This document shows, in pieces, positions 49,818 to 58,342 of a stretch of 64,000 bases of DNA. Under the pieces are notes generated by a model. It saw only the letters and a list, made by a program, of their open reading frames with translations. It did not search any database and was not told the origin of the DNA. Position 1 is the first letter of the stretch. Each line of letters begins with the position of its first letter. Source of the DNA: a virus. The stretch covers positions 41,192-105,191 of the IMG/VR virus record IMGVR_UViG_3300020469_000020; one strand, given 5' to 3'. The position numbers were made by a program, and so were the translations under genes.

Positions 49818-51085
49818 TTTTTACCGATATAATATTGAACACTTGTCAAATAAACACAATTTATAAATACATCCATTGCTTTTTCAAGTTCTTTTATTTG
49901 TGGAAATGTAGGAGATATTCTAATATTTTTATTTTCTGGATCTATTCCATATGGAAATGTTGAACCTGCTGGTGTTAATTTAACTCCGGCTTCTGCAGAT
50001 AATTCTACAACTTTTTTTGCAAGTCCTGGAATAGTATCAAAAGAAATAAAATAACCTCCGACAGGTTTAGTCCAAGTTCCGATGCCGTAATTATTTAAAC
50101 CATAATATAGTTTTTTCAAAACAGTTTCAAACTTGTAACGAATAATTGATGCATGTTCTTTCATTTGATTCCTTACTGATACGATATTAGGAAACATTTT
50201 AGAATGTCTCAATTGATTTACCTTATTAGGACATATTCTGAACACTGTTAAATGATCAAGCATGGTTTGTATATTATTTTTAGAAGCACCTAAAAAGCTT
50301 ATACCACTTCCAGCATGTGTTACTTTACTTGTAGAACCAAAAAGAAAAACATTATCTTCTGTATTATATGACTTACAGAATTTCATAATACTTGCTAATT
50401 CTTTTTTATCAAAATGGTCATGAACGGCATATGCATTATCCCATATAACAAAGAAATCATCACCTGTTATCGTTCCTAGTTTAGCAATTCTATTTACAGT
50501 TTTTTCATCATAAACAGTACCTGTTGGATTTGAATATTTTGGAACTGTAAAGATTCCTTTTACATTTTTTTCCTTTACTAATTTCTCTACTAAATCCATA
50601 TCAGGACCAGATTCCAGTAGAGGAACATTTATCATAGGAATACCAAGTTTTTCAGCAATACCAAAATGTCTATCATAACCAGGAACTACAGCAATAAAAA
50701 CAGGATCTTCTTGTTGTAGCCAAGGTTTATTTTCACCGTATCCATAATGTGCTCCTACATGCATGACCTGATACATTAATGTTAATGAACTATTATCACT
50801 AGCAATTACTTCATCTATCTCTAAATCCAACCAATCTGCTCCTAGTCTTCTCGCTTCTAATATACCTTCTTGATTACCATAATTTCTTGTATCTATACCA
50901 GTTTCAGAAATATAATTTCCTCCTAATATTCCATCTATATGGTCAGACAAATTTAACTGATTTACAGATGGTTTACCTCTTGTTAGGTCTAATTTCAATC
51001 CGCTATTTTTAAATTCATTATGTCTTGTTAAAAACTTTTCTTCCAATTCAGATAAGAATTCTTTATCATGATCTTTAATCATCAT
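49814..51085 (-). CDS. PLP-dependent aspartate-type aminotransferase
   Basis: A 423-aa fold-type I aminotransferase of the family with signature LTRGKPSVNQLNLS near the start. PLP Lys lies in FGSTSKVTHAGSGISFLG (about 248-265), preceded by VPKYSNPTGTVY and WDNAYAVHD. It resembles the bacterial aspartate aminotransferase class related to MocR-type enzymes. Making aspartate from oxaloacetate would feed PurC and PurA, which both consume aspartate; that link is inferred from operon membership. Confidence 0.9.
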   Translation of the reverse strand: MMIKDHDKEFLSELEEKFLTRHNEFKNSGLKLDLTRGKPSVNQLNLSDHIDGILGGNYISETGIDTRNYGNQEGILEARRLGADWLDLEIDEVIASDNSSLTLMYQVMHVGAHYGYGENKPWLQQEDPVFIAVVPGYDRHFGIAEKLGIPMINVPLLESGPDMDLVEKLVKEKNVKGIFTVPKYSNPTGTVYDEKTVNRIAKLGTITGDDFFVIWDNAYAVHDHFDKKELASIMKFCKSYNTEDNVFLFGSTSKVTHAGSGISFLGASKNNIQTMLDHLTVFRICPNKVNQLRHSKMFPNIVSVRNQMKEHASIIRYKFETVLKKLYYGLNNYGIGTWTKPVGGYFISFDTIPGLAKKVVELSAEAGVKLTPAGSTFPYGIDPENKNIRISPTFPQIKELEKAMDVFINCVYLTSVQYYIGKK

Positions 51086-51369
51086 ACTAATTCACTCCAT
51101 ATTTTAAGTTTATCTTTTTTAACTTTTACTCTGGCATTTAATTCTTCCCAATCTGTAATATTATGTTCTACCATTAAATTTATCATACATAAAACATCAC
51201 CAACTTCCTCTATTAATTTTATTCTTTGTTCTTCTTCTATTTGATCTATTTTTTCATATTTGCGAATTATTTTACTACATCTTTGTGTAAGTTCTCCGCA
51301 TTCTTCAGCGGTAATAATCATTAATTGTTGAAGAGTATTGATAGGATTTTTTTGCAAATTATTTCTCAA
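51082..51369 (-). CDS. MazG-like NTP pyrophosphohydrolase
   Basis: A 95-aa all-alpha protein with the two Mg-binding acidic helices: ITAEECGELTQRCSKI (about residues 19-34) and KLIEEVGDVLCMINLM (about 55-70), the ExxE...ExxD pattern. Such proteins hydrolyse (d)NTPs or alarmones. MazG-type genes are common in marine phages and are thought to tune nucleotide or ppGpp pools. ATGA overlap on both sides. Confidence 0.85.
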   Translation of the reverse strand: MRNNLQKNPINTLQQLMIITAEECGELTQRCSKIIRKYEKIDQIEEEQRIKLIEEVGDVLCMINLMVEHNITDWEELNARVKVKKDKLKIWSELV

Positions 51370-51722
51370 TTAAATGTTTCATCTTTTTTAGGACCAGTCA
51401 TAAAAAACATTTTTCTTTTAGAAGCTTCCAATAACATATGTTGTTTATAAACTCTTTTACTTTGTATGTCTTTTATTAATTCAAATCCATCATTAGGATT
51501 ATCATACCACGTAGAGTGATATGAACACTTACCATCATTTCCACGTTTCCATCTCAAGTGAAGTATTCCAATAATATCTCCTGTTTCTGGATTTTTAAAT
51601 CCTTGCATAATATCTGTCATTCCAAGAGAAGGTAAAAACTTATATTTAATATCTGATTTTATCATTAAGCGATATTGTTCTTCACAAACTTTTCTAAACT
51701 CCTGTTTTTCTTCCTCACTCAT
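51366..51722 (-). CDS. Unknown 118-aa protein in the pur operon
   Basis: Not recognised. It contains LGMTDIMQGFKNPETGDIIG and HLRWKRGNDGKCSYHSTWYD, beta-rich with several aromatics. Starts and ends in 4-nt overlaps with purB and the MazG-like gene, so it is a true operon member. Confidence 0.6.
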   Translation of the reverse strand: MSEEEKQEFRKVCEEQYRLMIKSDIKYKFLPSLGMTDIMQGFKNPETGDIIGILHLRWKRGNDGKCSYHSTWYDNPNDGFELIKDIQSKRVYKQHMLLEASKRKMFFMTGPKKDETFN

Positions 51723-53008
51723 TTTTTAAAAACTTTATCGTAGATATAATCTATATTTTTTATATATCTTTTGGGATTAAATATTAAATCAATTTCATCT
51801 AAGCTGAGTATTCCTCTATCTTTAAAAGATATTTTAAAATAATCTTCATTATGTGCAGCCTCTTGAACCACTTTATATGCTTCTTCTCTTGTGTAATTTT
51901 TTTCCTTAATCAAATATAATAACACTTGTTGGGAATAAACTAAACCATTTGAACTATTTAAATTTTCAAACATGCGTTTTTCGTTAACAACCATATTATC
52001 TACAACACTTTTAGTTCTATTCAGTGCAAAAGCTAAGTGAACAAAAGTATCTGGTAATATAATTCTTTCTGCACTAGAATGACTAATATCTCTTTCATGC
52101 CATAAGGCAACATTTTCAAGGGCAGGAACAATTGCCATTCTTATTACTCTACACAATCCAGTTAAATTTTCAGTTAATATTGGATTCTTTTTATGAGGCA
52201 TAGCACTAGAACCTTTTTGTCCAGCAGTAAAAGATTCTATTACTTCATTAACTTCTGTTCTTTGTAAATGTCTAATTTCTACTGCAAATCTTTCAATACA
52301 ACTTGCTGTTATGGATAGATGAGATATTAATAACGCAATTCTATCTCTTGGTATTACTTGTGTAGAAATATCTTCAGGATATATTTGAATTTTATTTGCA
52401 AGAGTTTCTTCAACAACTGGGTCAATCATAGAAAAAGTTCCTACAGCGCCACTACACTTTATTCTCAACATGTTATCAATATTATCGCTCAATAACTTTT
52501 CACATCTATCAAATGCTGTATAATGACTTAAAAGCTTTAATCCAAATGTCATTGGTTCGGCATGTATTCCATGTGAACGTCCAACACAATATGTATTCTT
52601 GTGTTTTAAAGCTTGCTTTTTTAAAGATTCTTTTAGTTCTTTTAATTTTTCTATTATTATTTTTAGAGAACTTCTTATCTGAATTGCAAGACCTGTATCA
52701 ATTAGATCTTGACTTGTCATACCGTAATGAACATATTTACTAGGTTCACCTAGTATTTTTGCTAGATGAGTTAAAAAAGCAATTATATCATGCTTAGTTA
52801 CTGATTCTATTTCAGAGATTTTTTCAACAAATCCTTCGTGTAAACACTCATCTTTTTTCAGATGCATATATTTGCTTACAGAAGACGGTATATGTCCTAG
52901 ATTACCGTTTATTTCACAAACGGCATTTTCAATATCAAACCAAATTTTAAATTTATTTTCTTCACTCCATATCTCAGCAACTTCTTTATCTGTATATCTT
53001 TCATGCAT
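51719..53008 (-). CDS. purB: Adenylosuccinate lyase (PurB)
   Basis: A 429-aa fumarase/aspartase superfamily enzyme catalysing two purine steps: SAICAR to AICAR, and adenylosuccinate to AMP. Signature GQKGSSAMPHKKNPILTENL (about residues 265-284) holds the catalytic Ser loop; GRSHGIHAEPMTFG holds the catalytic His; HYGMTSQDLIDTG binds substrate. Full length. It has partners on both sides of its reactions in the window (PurC and PurA). Confidence 0.97.
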   Translation of the reverse strand: MHERYTDKEVAEIWSEENKFKIWFDIENAVCEINGNLGHIPSSVSKYMHLKKDECLHEGFVEKISEIESVTKHDIIAFLTHLAKILGEPSKYVHYGMTSQDLIDTGLAIQIRSSLKIIIEKLKELKESLKKQALKHKNTYCVGRSHGIHAEPMTFGLKLLSHYTAFDRCEKLLSDNIDNMLRIKCSGAVGTFSMIDPVVEETLANKIQIYPEDISTQVIPRDRIALLISHLSITASCIERFAVEIRHLQRTEVNEVIESFTAGQKGSSAMPHKKNPILTENLTGLCRVIRMAIVPALENVALWHERDISHSSAERIILPDTFVHLAFALNRTKSVVDNMVVNEKRMFENLNSSNGLVYSQQVLLYLIKEKNYTREEAYKVVQEAAHNEDYFKISFKDRGILSLDEIDLIFNPKRYIKNIDYIYDKVFKK

Positions 53009-53009
53009 A

Positions 53010-54446
53010 TTACACCATTTTCATTATTCTTTTTTTACCATTTTCAGTAGGATAATTACCATCAATACATGCTAAACATAATTCTTTTTCTGTCTTAATA
53101 TTAATACTATCTAAAAGTCCAGTATAAGAAAGATATTTAAGACTGTCAGCATCAAAATCATTATGACTAGGTAATGACTTTCCTGCATATAACTCCTGTA
53201 TTGTAGGAAAATCTATACCATAAAAACATGGTGAAACTATGGGAGGTGAACCTATTCTCAAATGTATTTCTTTTACTTCACACCATTCCCTTAAAATTTT
53301 AACAAGTTCATATAAAGTAGAACCTCTAACAATACTATCATCAACAAGTATTATTTTTTTATCTTTTAGTATTTCTTTTATAAAACTAAATTTTTGACGA
53401 ACACGGGTCTTTCTATCATCACTGGAAATAAATGTTCTGCCTATTTGATGATTTTTTATAATACCCAACACATAAGGAAGTTTCATAGCATTTGCATACT
53501 TATTTCCTGCTACATAAGAAGTATCAGGAACAGGCACTACGATCCAATCATCTCCTTTAAAATCACCTGTTTCTTCTCTTGCTAAATTTTCACCAATTCT
53601 TGTTCTTGTATTATACATATTTATTTCATCCATAACACTGGCGTTATGAGCAAAATAAATGTACTCAAAAAAACAATGATTTATTTTAATTGGTTTAGCA
53701 TATTCTTTTAAATAAAATTCCTTATCATTTGCTATAAGAACATTTCCAGGTGGAATATCATATGATTCTATTTGCAAATTAGATAAGACACAACTTTCAC
53801 TCGCTACAACTAATAAATCATCTTTAAATCCATAACATAATGGATGAAAGCCATCTACATCTCTACTCGCAAAAAAGTTTCCTTCTGCATTTACAAATGA
53901 TAAATTCCAAGCACCATCAAAAACAGTGTTTAATGACTTTAATATTTCTATAAAATCTAAATCTTCTTTTGGACTATTCTTTTGAATATAGCGACTAATA
54001 TAATGCATTATAATTTCAGTGTCACTATCATAGGTCATATTATAACCTATTTTTTCTAAGTCATTCTTTAGTTGATCAAAGTTACTAAGATTACCATTAT
54101 ATGCAATACTAAACCATTTGTTTAATCTTCCATGAGGTCTTTCAAATGGTTGCGCTAACGTATCAGAATCATCACCACTTGTGGCGTATCTTGAATGACC
54201 AATGCCTATATTTCCTGAATAATTTTCTTTAATTTTATCTAACTTATATCTATGATTTACTCTGAATACTTCATCTACTTTTCCGTTTTCTTTATAGGTC
54301 TGAAGTATTCTTTTTCTGTTTTTATTATAAGTTGTGATACCAGCACTAAGTTGTCCTCTATGCTGTAAGTCCATTAAAGATTTTATTAAGTCAGAAACAA
54401 CATTATAATCTTTGTTATACGAATAAAATCCTACAATTCCACACAA
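53010..54446 (-). CDS. purF: Amidophosphoribosyltransferase (PurF), Fe-S type
   Basis: A 478-aa enzyme converting PRPP and glutamine to phosphoribosylamine, the committed purine step. MCGIVGFYSY puts the Ntn nucleophile Cys directly after Met with no propeptide. PRPP loop KKIILVDDSIVRGSTLYE (about 349-366). All four Cys that bind the 4Fe-4S cluster in B. subtilis PurF have counterparts: HCFFEYIYFA, SPCFYGID, and CLAC in LCLACIDGNYP. Confidence 0.97.
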   Translation of the reverse strand: MCGIVGFYSYNKDYNVVSDLIKSLMDLQHRGQLSAGITTYNKNRKRILQTYKENGKVDEVFRVNHRYKLDKIKENYSGNIGIGHSRYATSGDDSDTLAQPFERPHGRLNKWFSIAYNGNLSNFDQLKNDLEKIGYNMTYDSDTEIIMHYISRYIQKNSPKEDLDFIEILKSLNTVFDGAWNLSFVNAEGNFFASRDVDGFHPLCYGFKDDLLVVASESCVLSNLQIESYDIPPGNVLIANDKEFYLKEYAKPIKINHCFFEYIYFAHNASVMDEINMYNTRTRIGENLAREETGDFKGDDWIVVPVPDTSYVAGNKYANAMKLPYVLGIIKNHQIGRTFISSDDRKTRVRQKFSFIKEILKDKKIILVDDSIVRGSTLYELVKILREWCEVKEIHLRIGSPPIVSPCFYGIDFPTIQELYAGKSLPSHNDFDADSLKYLSYTGLLDSINIKTEKELCLACIDGNYPTENGKKRIMKMV

Positions 54447-54461
54447 TATTATTCTCTATAA

Positions 54462-55388
54462 TTAGTAAAATAAAGAAGATACACTTTCCTTATTATGAAC
54501 TCTTCTTACCGTTTCTCCTAACAAGTTATTCAAACTAATTTGTCTGACTTTAGTGTTTGAAACTTGAGATTTCTTTTGAATAGAATTACTAATTACAAGT
54601 TCTTCAATACTACTATTAATAATTCTTTGCTCGGCATCACTACTTAAAACACCGTGAGTAATATATGCTCTAACAGATGCAGCACCGTCCTCAATAAGAG
54701 CATTTGCACAATTGATTAATGTACCACAAGTATCGGCAATATCATCTACAATAATGCAATTTTTATCTTTAACATCTCCTACAATATGTAATACTTCACT
54801 TTTGTTTTTTTCTTCTCTTCTTTTATCTATAATAGCTATTGGAGAATTTAAATGTTTTGCAAAGTGTCTAGTTCTCACAGCACCACCAACATCTGGCGAT
54901 ACAATGCACATATCTTGTATCCAACAATCTTTTATATCTTTTAGAAATACAGGTCTTGCAGTTAAGTCATCAACAGGTATGTCAAAGAATCCTTGAATTT
55001 GTCCAGCATGTAAATCAACTGTTACAATACGGTCTGCGCCAGCTACTTGCAACATATCAGCAATAAGTTTAGCACTAATAGGAGTTCTTGAGCGAGGTTT
55101 ACGATCTTGTCTTGCGTATCCGAAGTAAGGTATGATAACTGTGATTTCTTGTACACTTGCACGTTTACAAGCGTCAATAATCACAAGAAGTTCCATAATA
55201 TTTGCATCACCTAATGTGGATTGAATTATAAATATTTCTTTGCCACGTATGTTTCTGTTTATTTCAACATATACTTCACCGTCTGCAAATCTAGATATTT
55301 CAATATCACATAAAGTTGTTTCACAATAGTTAGCAATTTCACTTGCCATTAATTGATTTTGAGAACCGCTGATTATAACCATGTTCAA
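54462..55388 (-). CDS. prs: Ribose-phosphate pyrophosphokinase (Prs, PRPP synthase)
   Basis: A 308-aa class I PRPP synthase. It has SRFADGEVYVEI (ATP flexible region), PYFGYARQDRKPRSRTPIS with the Lys-Arg catalytic loop, VDLHAGQIQGFFDIPVD, and the ribose-5-P binding loop CIIVDDIADTCGTLINC (DDIxDTxGT). Length matches cellular enzymes (about 310). It makes PRPP for PurF, PRTases and PyrF substrate formation, directly upstream of purF in the operon. Confidence 0.97.
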   Translation of the reverse strand: MNMVIISGSQNQLMASEIANYCETTLCDIEISRFADGEVYVEINRNIRGKEIFIIQSTLGDANIMELLVIIDACKRASVQEITVIIPYFGYARQDRKPRSRTPISAKLIADMLQVAGADRIVTVDLHAGQIQGFFDIPVDDLTARPVFLKDIKDCWIQDMCIVSPDVGGAVRTRHFAKHLNSPIAIIDKRREEKNKSEVLHIVGDVKDKNCIIVDDIADTCGTLINCANALIEDGAASVRAYITHGVLSSDAEQRIINSSIEELVISNSIQKKSQVSNTKVRQISLNNLLGETVRRVHNKESVSSLFY

Positions 55389-55399
55389 TCCATGTAAAA

Positions 55400-55765
55400 T
55401 TATCTTCTCATAGAGGCTAAATCTTTAGCTTGATTAGAATTGATAACAGGAACAGCATTAGATTTATGCATTGTAGCCACTCCCGTTACCAAAGACCCAG
55501 TGTATTCACGATTTTCTGTATTTACAATGGGTACGAAACCACTATTTAAACTAGGTATTTTTTGTTCTGGTCTAATATATGGTTTCTCTTCAGAGGGCAA
55601 CTTTCTATTCTTTACCCTTGAATAACCGTATTTATATGCTAGGAATTCATCATATGTTTTTTGCATATGATGACAATGTAGTTGACGCATTTCTTTATTG
55701 TATTGACGATGCTCTTGTTCTAATTTTTGTTTTGGAGTTTGTTTTCCACCTTTAATTCTTCTCAT
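55400..55765 (-). CDS. Conserved T4-like marine phage protein (121 aa)
   Basis: ATG at 55765 with GGTGAAAA upstream; a longer in-frame reading into the previous gene was rejected. MRRIKGGKQTPKQKLEQEHR, HMQKTYDEFLAYKYGYSRVK and the C-terminal TGVATMHKSNAVPV are a combination I recall as widely conserved in T4-like cyanophages. Function unknown. It precedes prs. Confidence 0.72.
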   Translation of the reverse strand: MRRIKGGKQTPKQKLEQEHRQYNKEMRQLHCHHMQKTYDEFLAYKYGYSRVKNRKLPSEEKPYIRPEQKIPSLNSGFVPIVNTENREYTGSLVTGVATMHKSNAVPVINSNQAKDLASMRR

Positions 55766-55769
55766 TTTT

Positions 55770-56240
55770 TCACCAAGATGAAGTGTAATAGATAAGAGAA
55801 CCTTTTGAAAGAGCATCAAGCATTGTGTTTGCTTTTTCAAGGTCATTTTCTTTTAACAAACCTTCAGATGAACCAAAAAAGAAACCAGATGTTGATGGAA
55901 GATTGTCTTTTTCAATATCTTCTTTTAATCTCTTAATATCTTCTTCAAATAAAAATACTACATCGTGATTGAAATCCGAATTAGAAGAACCATTTTTTTC
56001 ATAAAATAGTGTTTTCATCCAACCATGTAAATCTGGATGTTTTCTCCAATAACAAAGTTCATCACTCATTCCGTATGGAATACCTGTTGTTGGATATTGC
56101 TTAAAATAATTATCAATATTAAACTCAACAGGTTTTCCATTAACTGAATACGCATTTGATTCCATTACTGATGATACAAAGTTTGACAGTGTTTTTTTAT
56201 TCCACTTATCAACTTTTCTTACATACATATCAAGTCCCAT
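55770..56240 (-). CDS. Conserved phage protein (MGLDMYV family)
   Basis: A 156-aa protein beginning MGLDMYVRKVDKW, with ELCYWRKHPDLHGWMKTLFY and NLPSTSGFFFGSSEG. This is a frequent uncharacterised phage and bacterial protein family as I recall, with conserved YWRKxxxLHxWM. Unknown function; operon member between the 61- and 121-aa genes. Confidence 0.72.
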   Translation of the reverse strand: MGLDMYVRKVDKWNKKTLSNFVSSVMESNAYSVNGKPVEFNIDNYFKQYPTTGIPYGMSDELCYWRKHPDLHGWMKTLFYEKNGSSNSDFNHDVVFLFEEDIKRLKEDIEKDNLPSTSGFFFGSSEGLLKENDLEKANTMLDALSKGSLIYYTSSW

Positions 56241-56248
56241 AATTCCTC

Positions 56249-56434
56249 TTATCGTGAATAGATTTTTTTACCAGATTCACTGTAAACAGTGGCAGATACA
56301 AATCCAGGATCAGAGAGTTCTTCTCTTGCTATTTGTTCTGCTGCACGTTTAGTTAATCTACCATTTGCTTGATACCCATCAATAACAACAGTTTGATCAT
56401 CAACTGTTCTGATTTTTAATTTATACTCAAACAT
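56249..56434 (-). CDS. Unknown 61-aa protein
   Basis: A small protein with IRTVDDQTVVIDGYQANGRL and RAAEQIAREELSDPGF. Not recognised. 17 nt after the ATPase gene and 8 nt before the next, so it is within the pur operon. Confidence 0.6.
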   Translation of the reverse strand: MFEYKLKIRTVDDQTVVIDGYQANGRLTKRAAEQIAREELSDPGFVSATVYSESGKKIYSR

Positions 56435-56450
56435 TATAACCTTTTTTTGT

Positions 56451-57428
56451 TTAGCAATACTTACTCAAACGGTCAGCATTTTTAACACCAGAAGAAAGAA
56501 CATTTGCATAATTTAAAACAGTTCTCATGTTTGGCATTGCAAGAGAACCATCATTATACTTGTCAATAATACTTGTCAGTGCCTTTTCTGCAATTCTGGC
56601 ATTTGTCAATTTATGAACAATATTCTTCATCCGTGTGAATACTTGTGTATCATTCAAAGTCAAATCAATACAAACTGAACGTGATTGCACTGCTTTATCA
56701 AAACTATCTGCAGACCTGTTAGAGATGAAAACAATTTGACCTTTGAAGGTAAATCTGTTTGGAAGTGCAACGTCAGTTTCACCGTTCATCAAAGCGGCTC
56801 TGGCTTCTCTCTCTACAGTGTTCTTTGTATCTTTTTGCATACCAACAACATTGACCATTTTTTTAGAAGACCATGATATTTCACGGACATCATATGAATC
56901 TAGTGCGGCTTTTAAAATAGAAGCACAATCTTCATTCGTAAACAAATCATCTAAGTCATCAAAAACAATCACTTTATCATGATGAAGAAATAGTGTCATA
57001 TACAATCCAAGCGGAGAAATCTTGGACTTGAGAACAATATAATCACGGTCTTTTGACATTTTCTTTTTAGTGAGTGAATCTAAAACGGTATGTGTTTTTC
57101 CAATACCAGCATTACCAGTGACAATCAAAGAATTGATTTTTTTTGTTGAAACAACATCCATCAACATTTCCAAATCTTCAAAAATTTCTTCTGTTGCTTG
57201 ATCTTGACCAAGTGAGGAATAGACAACTTTTGTTCTACCTGCACGGGCTACATTTATAGCGGAAAACTGATATTGATTTCGGCCGACAACATTATCATTC
57301 CATCCACCTGGACGGGCTACTCCTCTATATGCTGCATAAGATTTAATCTCTGCTCTTGAGAAAACATCTTTACCATAATGTGAAATGATACCTTTGCCAA
57401 ATGCGTCAAGTGTGATTCGCTTTGCCAT
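56451..57428 (-). CDS. AAA-type ATPase of T4-like marine phages
   Basis: A 325-aa ATPase from ATG 57428. Walker A VTGNAGIGKTHT (about residues 98-109), Walker B VIVFDDLDDLF, sensor-like IVFISNRSAD, and Arg in VQSRSVCIDL. Homologues occur in T4-like marine phages as an unknown AAA protein. First gene after the strong promoter at 57494-57521, so it and the whole pur operon downstream can be transcribed early. Confidence 0.8.
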   Translation of the reverse strand: MAKRITLDAFGKGIISHYGKDVFSRAEIKSYAAYRGVARPGGWNDNVVGRNQYQFSAINVARAGRTKVVYSSLGQDQATEEIFEDLEMLMDVVSTKKINSLIVTGNAGIGKTHTVLDSLTKKKMSKDRDYIVLKSKISPLGLYMTLFLHHDKVIVFDDLDDLFTNEDCASILKAALDSYDVREISWSSKKMVNVVGMQKDTKNTVEREARAALMNGETDVALPNRFTFKGQIVFISNRSADSFDKAVQSRSVCIDLTLNDTQVFTRMKNIVHKLTNARIAEKALTSIIDKYNDGSLAMPNMRTVLNYANVLSSGVKNADRLSKYC

Positions 57429-57493
57429 TGTCAATCTCTCTTGCGAGGGTCAGTAATCTGAGGAGTGTCGCTCACTCCTCACTCAATGATCAG

Positions 57494-57521
57494 ATCGTAT
57501 CAGATGGGAAGAAAATGTCAA
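57494..57521 (-). promoter_or_regulatory. Early sigma70-like promoter, paired-GATC type, ahead of the pur operon
   Basis: -35 TTGACA (57516-57521), 16-bp spacer, -10 TACGAT (57494-57499), then CTGATCA. No other promoter or terminator of similar quality is seen between here and purC, 9 kb downstream. Confidence 0.8.
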
Positions 57522-57535
57522 GGGGAAAACCAGAT

Positions 57536-57886
57536 TTAAGCGGTTTTTACAAATGCCTTATTCCACTTACCTACACTCCAATGAGTATAGTAACCGCAGC
57601 AGAAATAATCAATTTGGGGATTGGAGTTGTCAAAATTTGGAACTGCTTTGTCAACAGCTTTAATCATTTTTTTGAAGATTTTTCCATCAGTGTGATTTTC
57701 GGGATAATACTCATTCAACTGAAGATATCCACTATAGCTTGATGCTCCAAAATCTTTTGGACCACTGAGGATAGAGATGTTGACCCCAGTGTGATTGGAG
57801 TTGGTTACTGAAAATTTGAATTGCTTGAATTCTGATTTGAGTGTAGTGCGAATCTTCTTGGTATCGTCTGCGCTTAGATATGCCAT
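57536..57886 (-). CDS. LPD29-like early protein
   Basis: A 116-aa protein: MAYLSADDTKKIRTTLKSEF, QFKFSVTNSNHTGVNISILS, and YYPENH...GKIFKKMIKAVD. The layout (KxIRxxLKxxF, FSVxxxxHxGVNISIxSGP) fits the LPD29 domain of mobile-element and phage polyvalent proteins, as I recall it. Its function is unproven; some relatives lie in anti-restriction loci. Own paired-GATC promoter. Confidence 0.6.
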   Translation of the reverse strand: MAYLSADDTKKIRTTLKSEFKQFKFSVTNSNHTGVNISILSGPKDFGASSYSGYLQLNEYYPENHTDGKIFKKMIKAVDKAVPNFDNSNPQIDYFCCGYYTHWSVGKWNKAFVKTA

Positions 57887-57937
57887 TTTGAATCTCTTTG
57901 GGGTTGGGAATCAAACTGTCTCGCTCACCATGATCAG

Positions 57938-57965
57938 ATCATATCACCCTTGACAGAAATGTCAA
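57938..57965 (-). promoter_or_regulatory. Early sigma70-like promoter, paired-GATC type
   Basis: -35 TTGACA (57960-57965), 16-bp spacer, -10 TATGAT (57938-57943), then CTGATCA. The -35 lies in a perfect hairpin CCCTTGAC-AGAAAT-GTCAAGGG (57947-57968). Confidence 0.8.
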
Positions 57966-57989
57966 GGGATATTCCAGTTAAATTCGGAA

Positions 57990-58271
57990 TTAATTATCTG
58001 TGCAGGTGTGACGGGGATTAAAAGGAAGACCGATAGTCTTCTCATACCACTGAGGATTCTTGGTAGCAAGAATATTAATGGGAGTATCTTTCTCAAGTGA
58101 GGAGAAGTAGCTTGCTGGCTTGTGGTTCTTCAGTAATTCCTTCTTGAAGACAGTGAGACCGAAAGGACTTCTGCGATACTTGAAGCGGGCTACAAACTTC
58201 TCTTCACCGTTGTGTCGGTAGTAAAGTAATCGTGAATGACTGTCAAATCGAAAGTTGCTCTTGATCCACAT
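57990..58271 (-). CDS. Unknown basic early protein (93 aa)
   Basis: A 93-aa protein with SRLLYYRHNGEEKFVARFKY and RRSPFGLTVFKKELLKNHKP, ending in NPQWYEKTIGLPFNPRHT. Basic and beta-rich, not recognised. One-gene unit under the promoter 58315-58342. Base composition is less AT-rich than neighbours. Confidence 0.6.
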   Translation of the reverse strand: MWIKSNFRFDSHSRLLYYRHNGEEKFVARFKYRRSPFGLTVFKKELLKNHKPASYFSSLEKDTPINILATKNPQWYEKTIGLPFNPRHTCTDN

Positions 58272-58314
58272 GTGCTGTTCTCTTTGGGGTTAGCAATCAA
58301 CTCAACATGATCAG

Positions 58315-58342
58315 ATCCTACAGCATCATGAGAAAATGTCAA
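58315..58342 (-). promoter_or_regulatory. Early sigma70-like promoter, paired-GATC type
   Basis: -35 TTGACA (58337-58342), 16-bp spacer, -10 TAGGAT (58315-58320), then CTGATCA. Overlaps the end of the Mom-like gene. Confidence 0.75.

Noticed and set aside
35509-55388. Purine and pentose genes as bacterial contamination or misassembly
   Set aside because: They are interleaved with typical phage genes (MazG-like, conserved T4-like unknowns, small overlapping genes), share the AT-rich composition and are flanked by gp32 and phage promoters.
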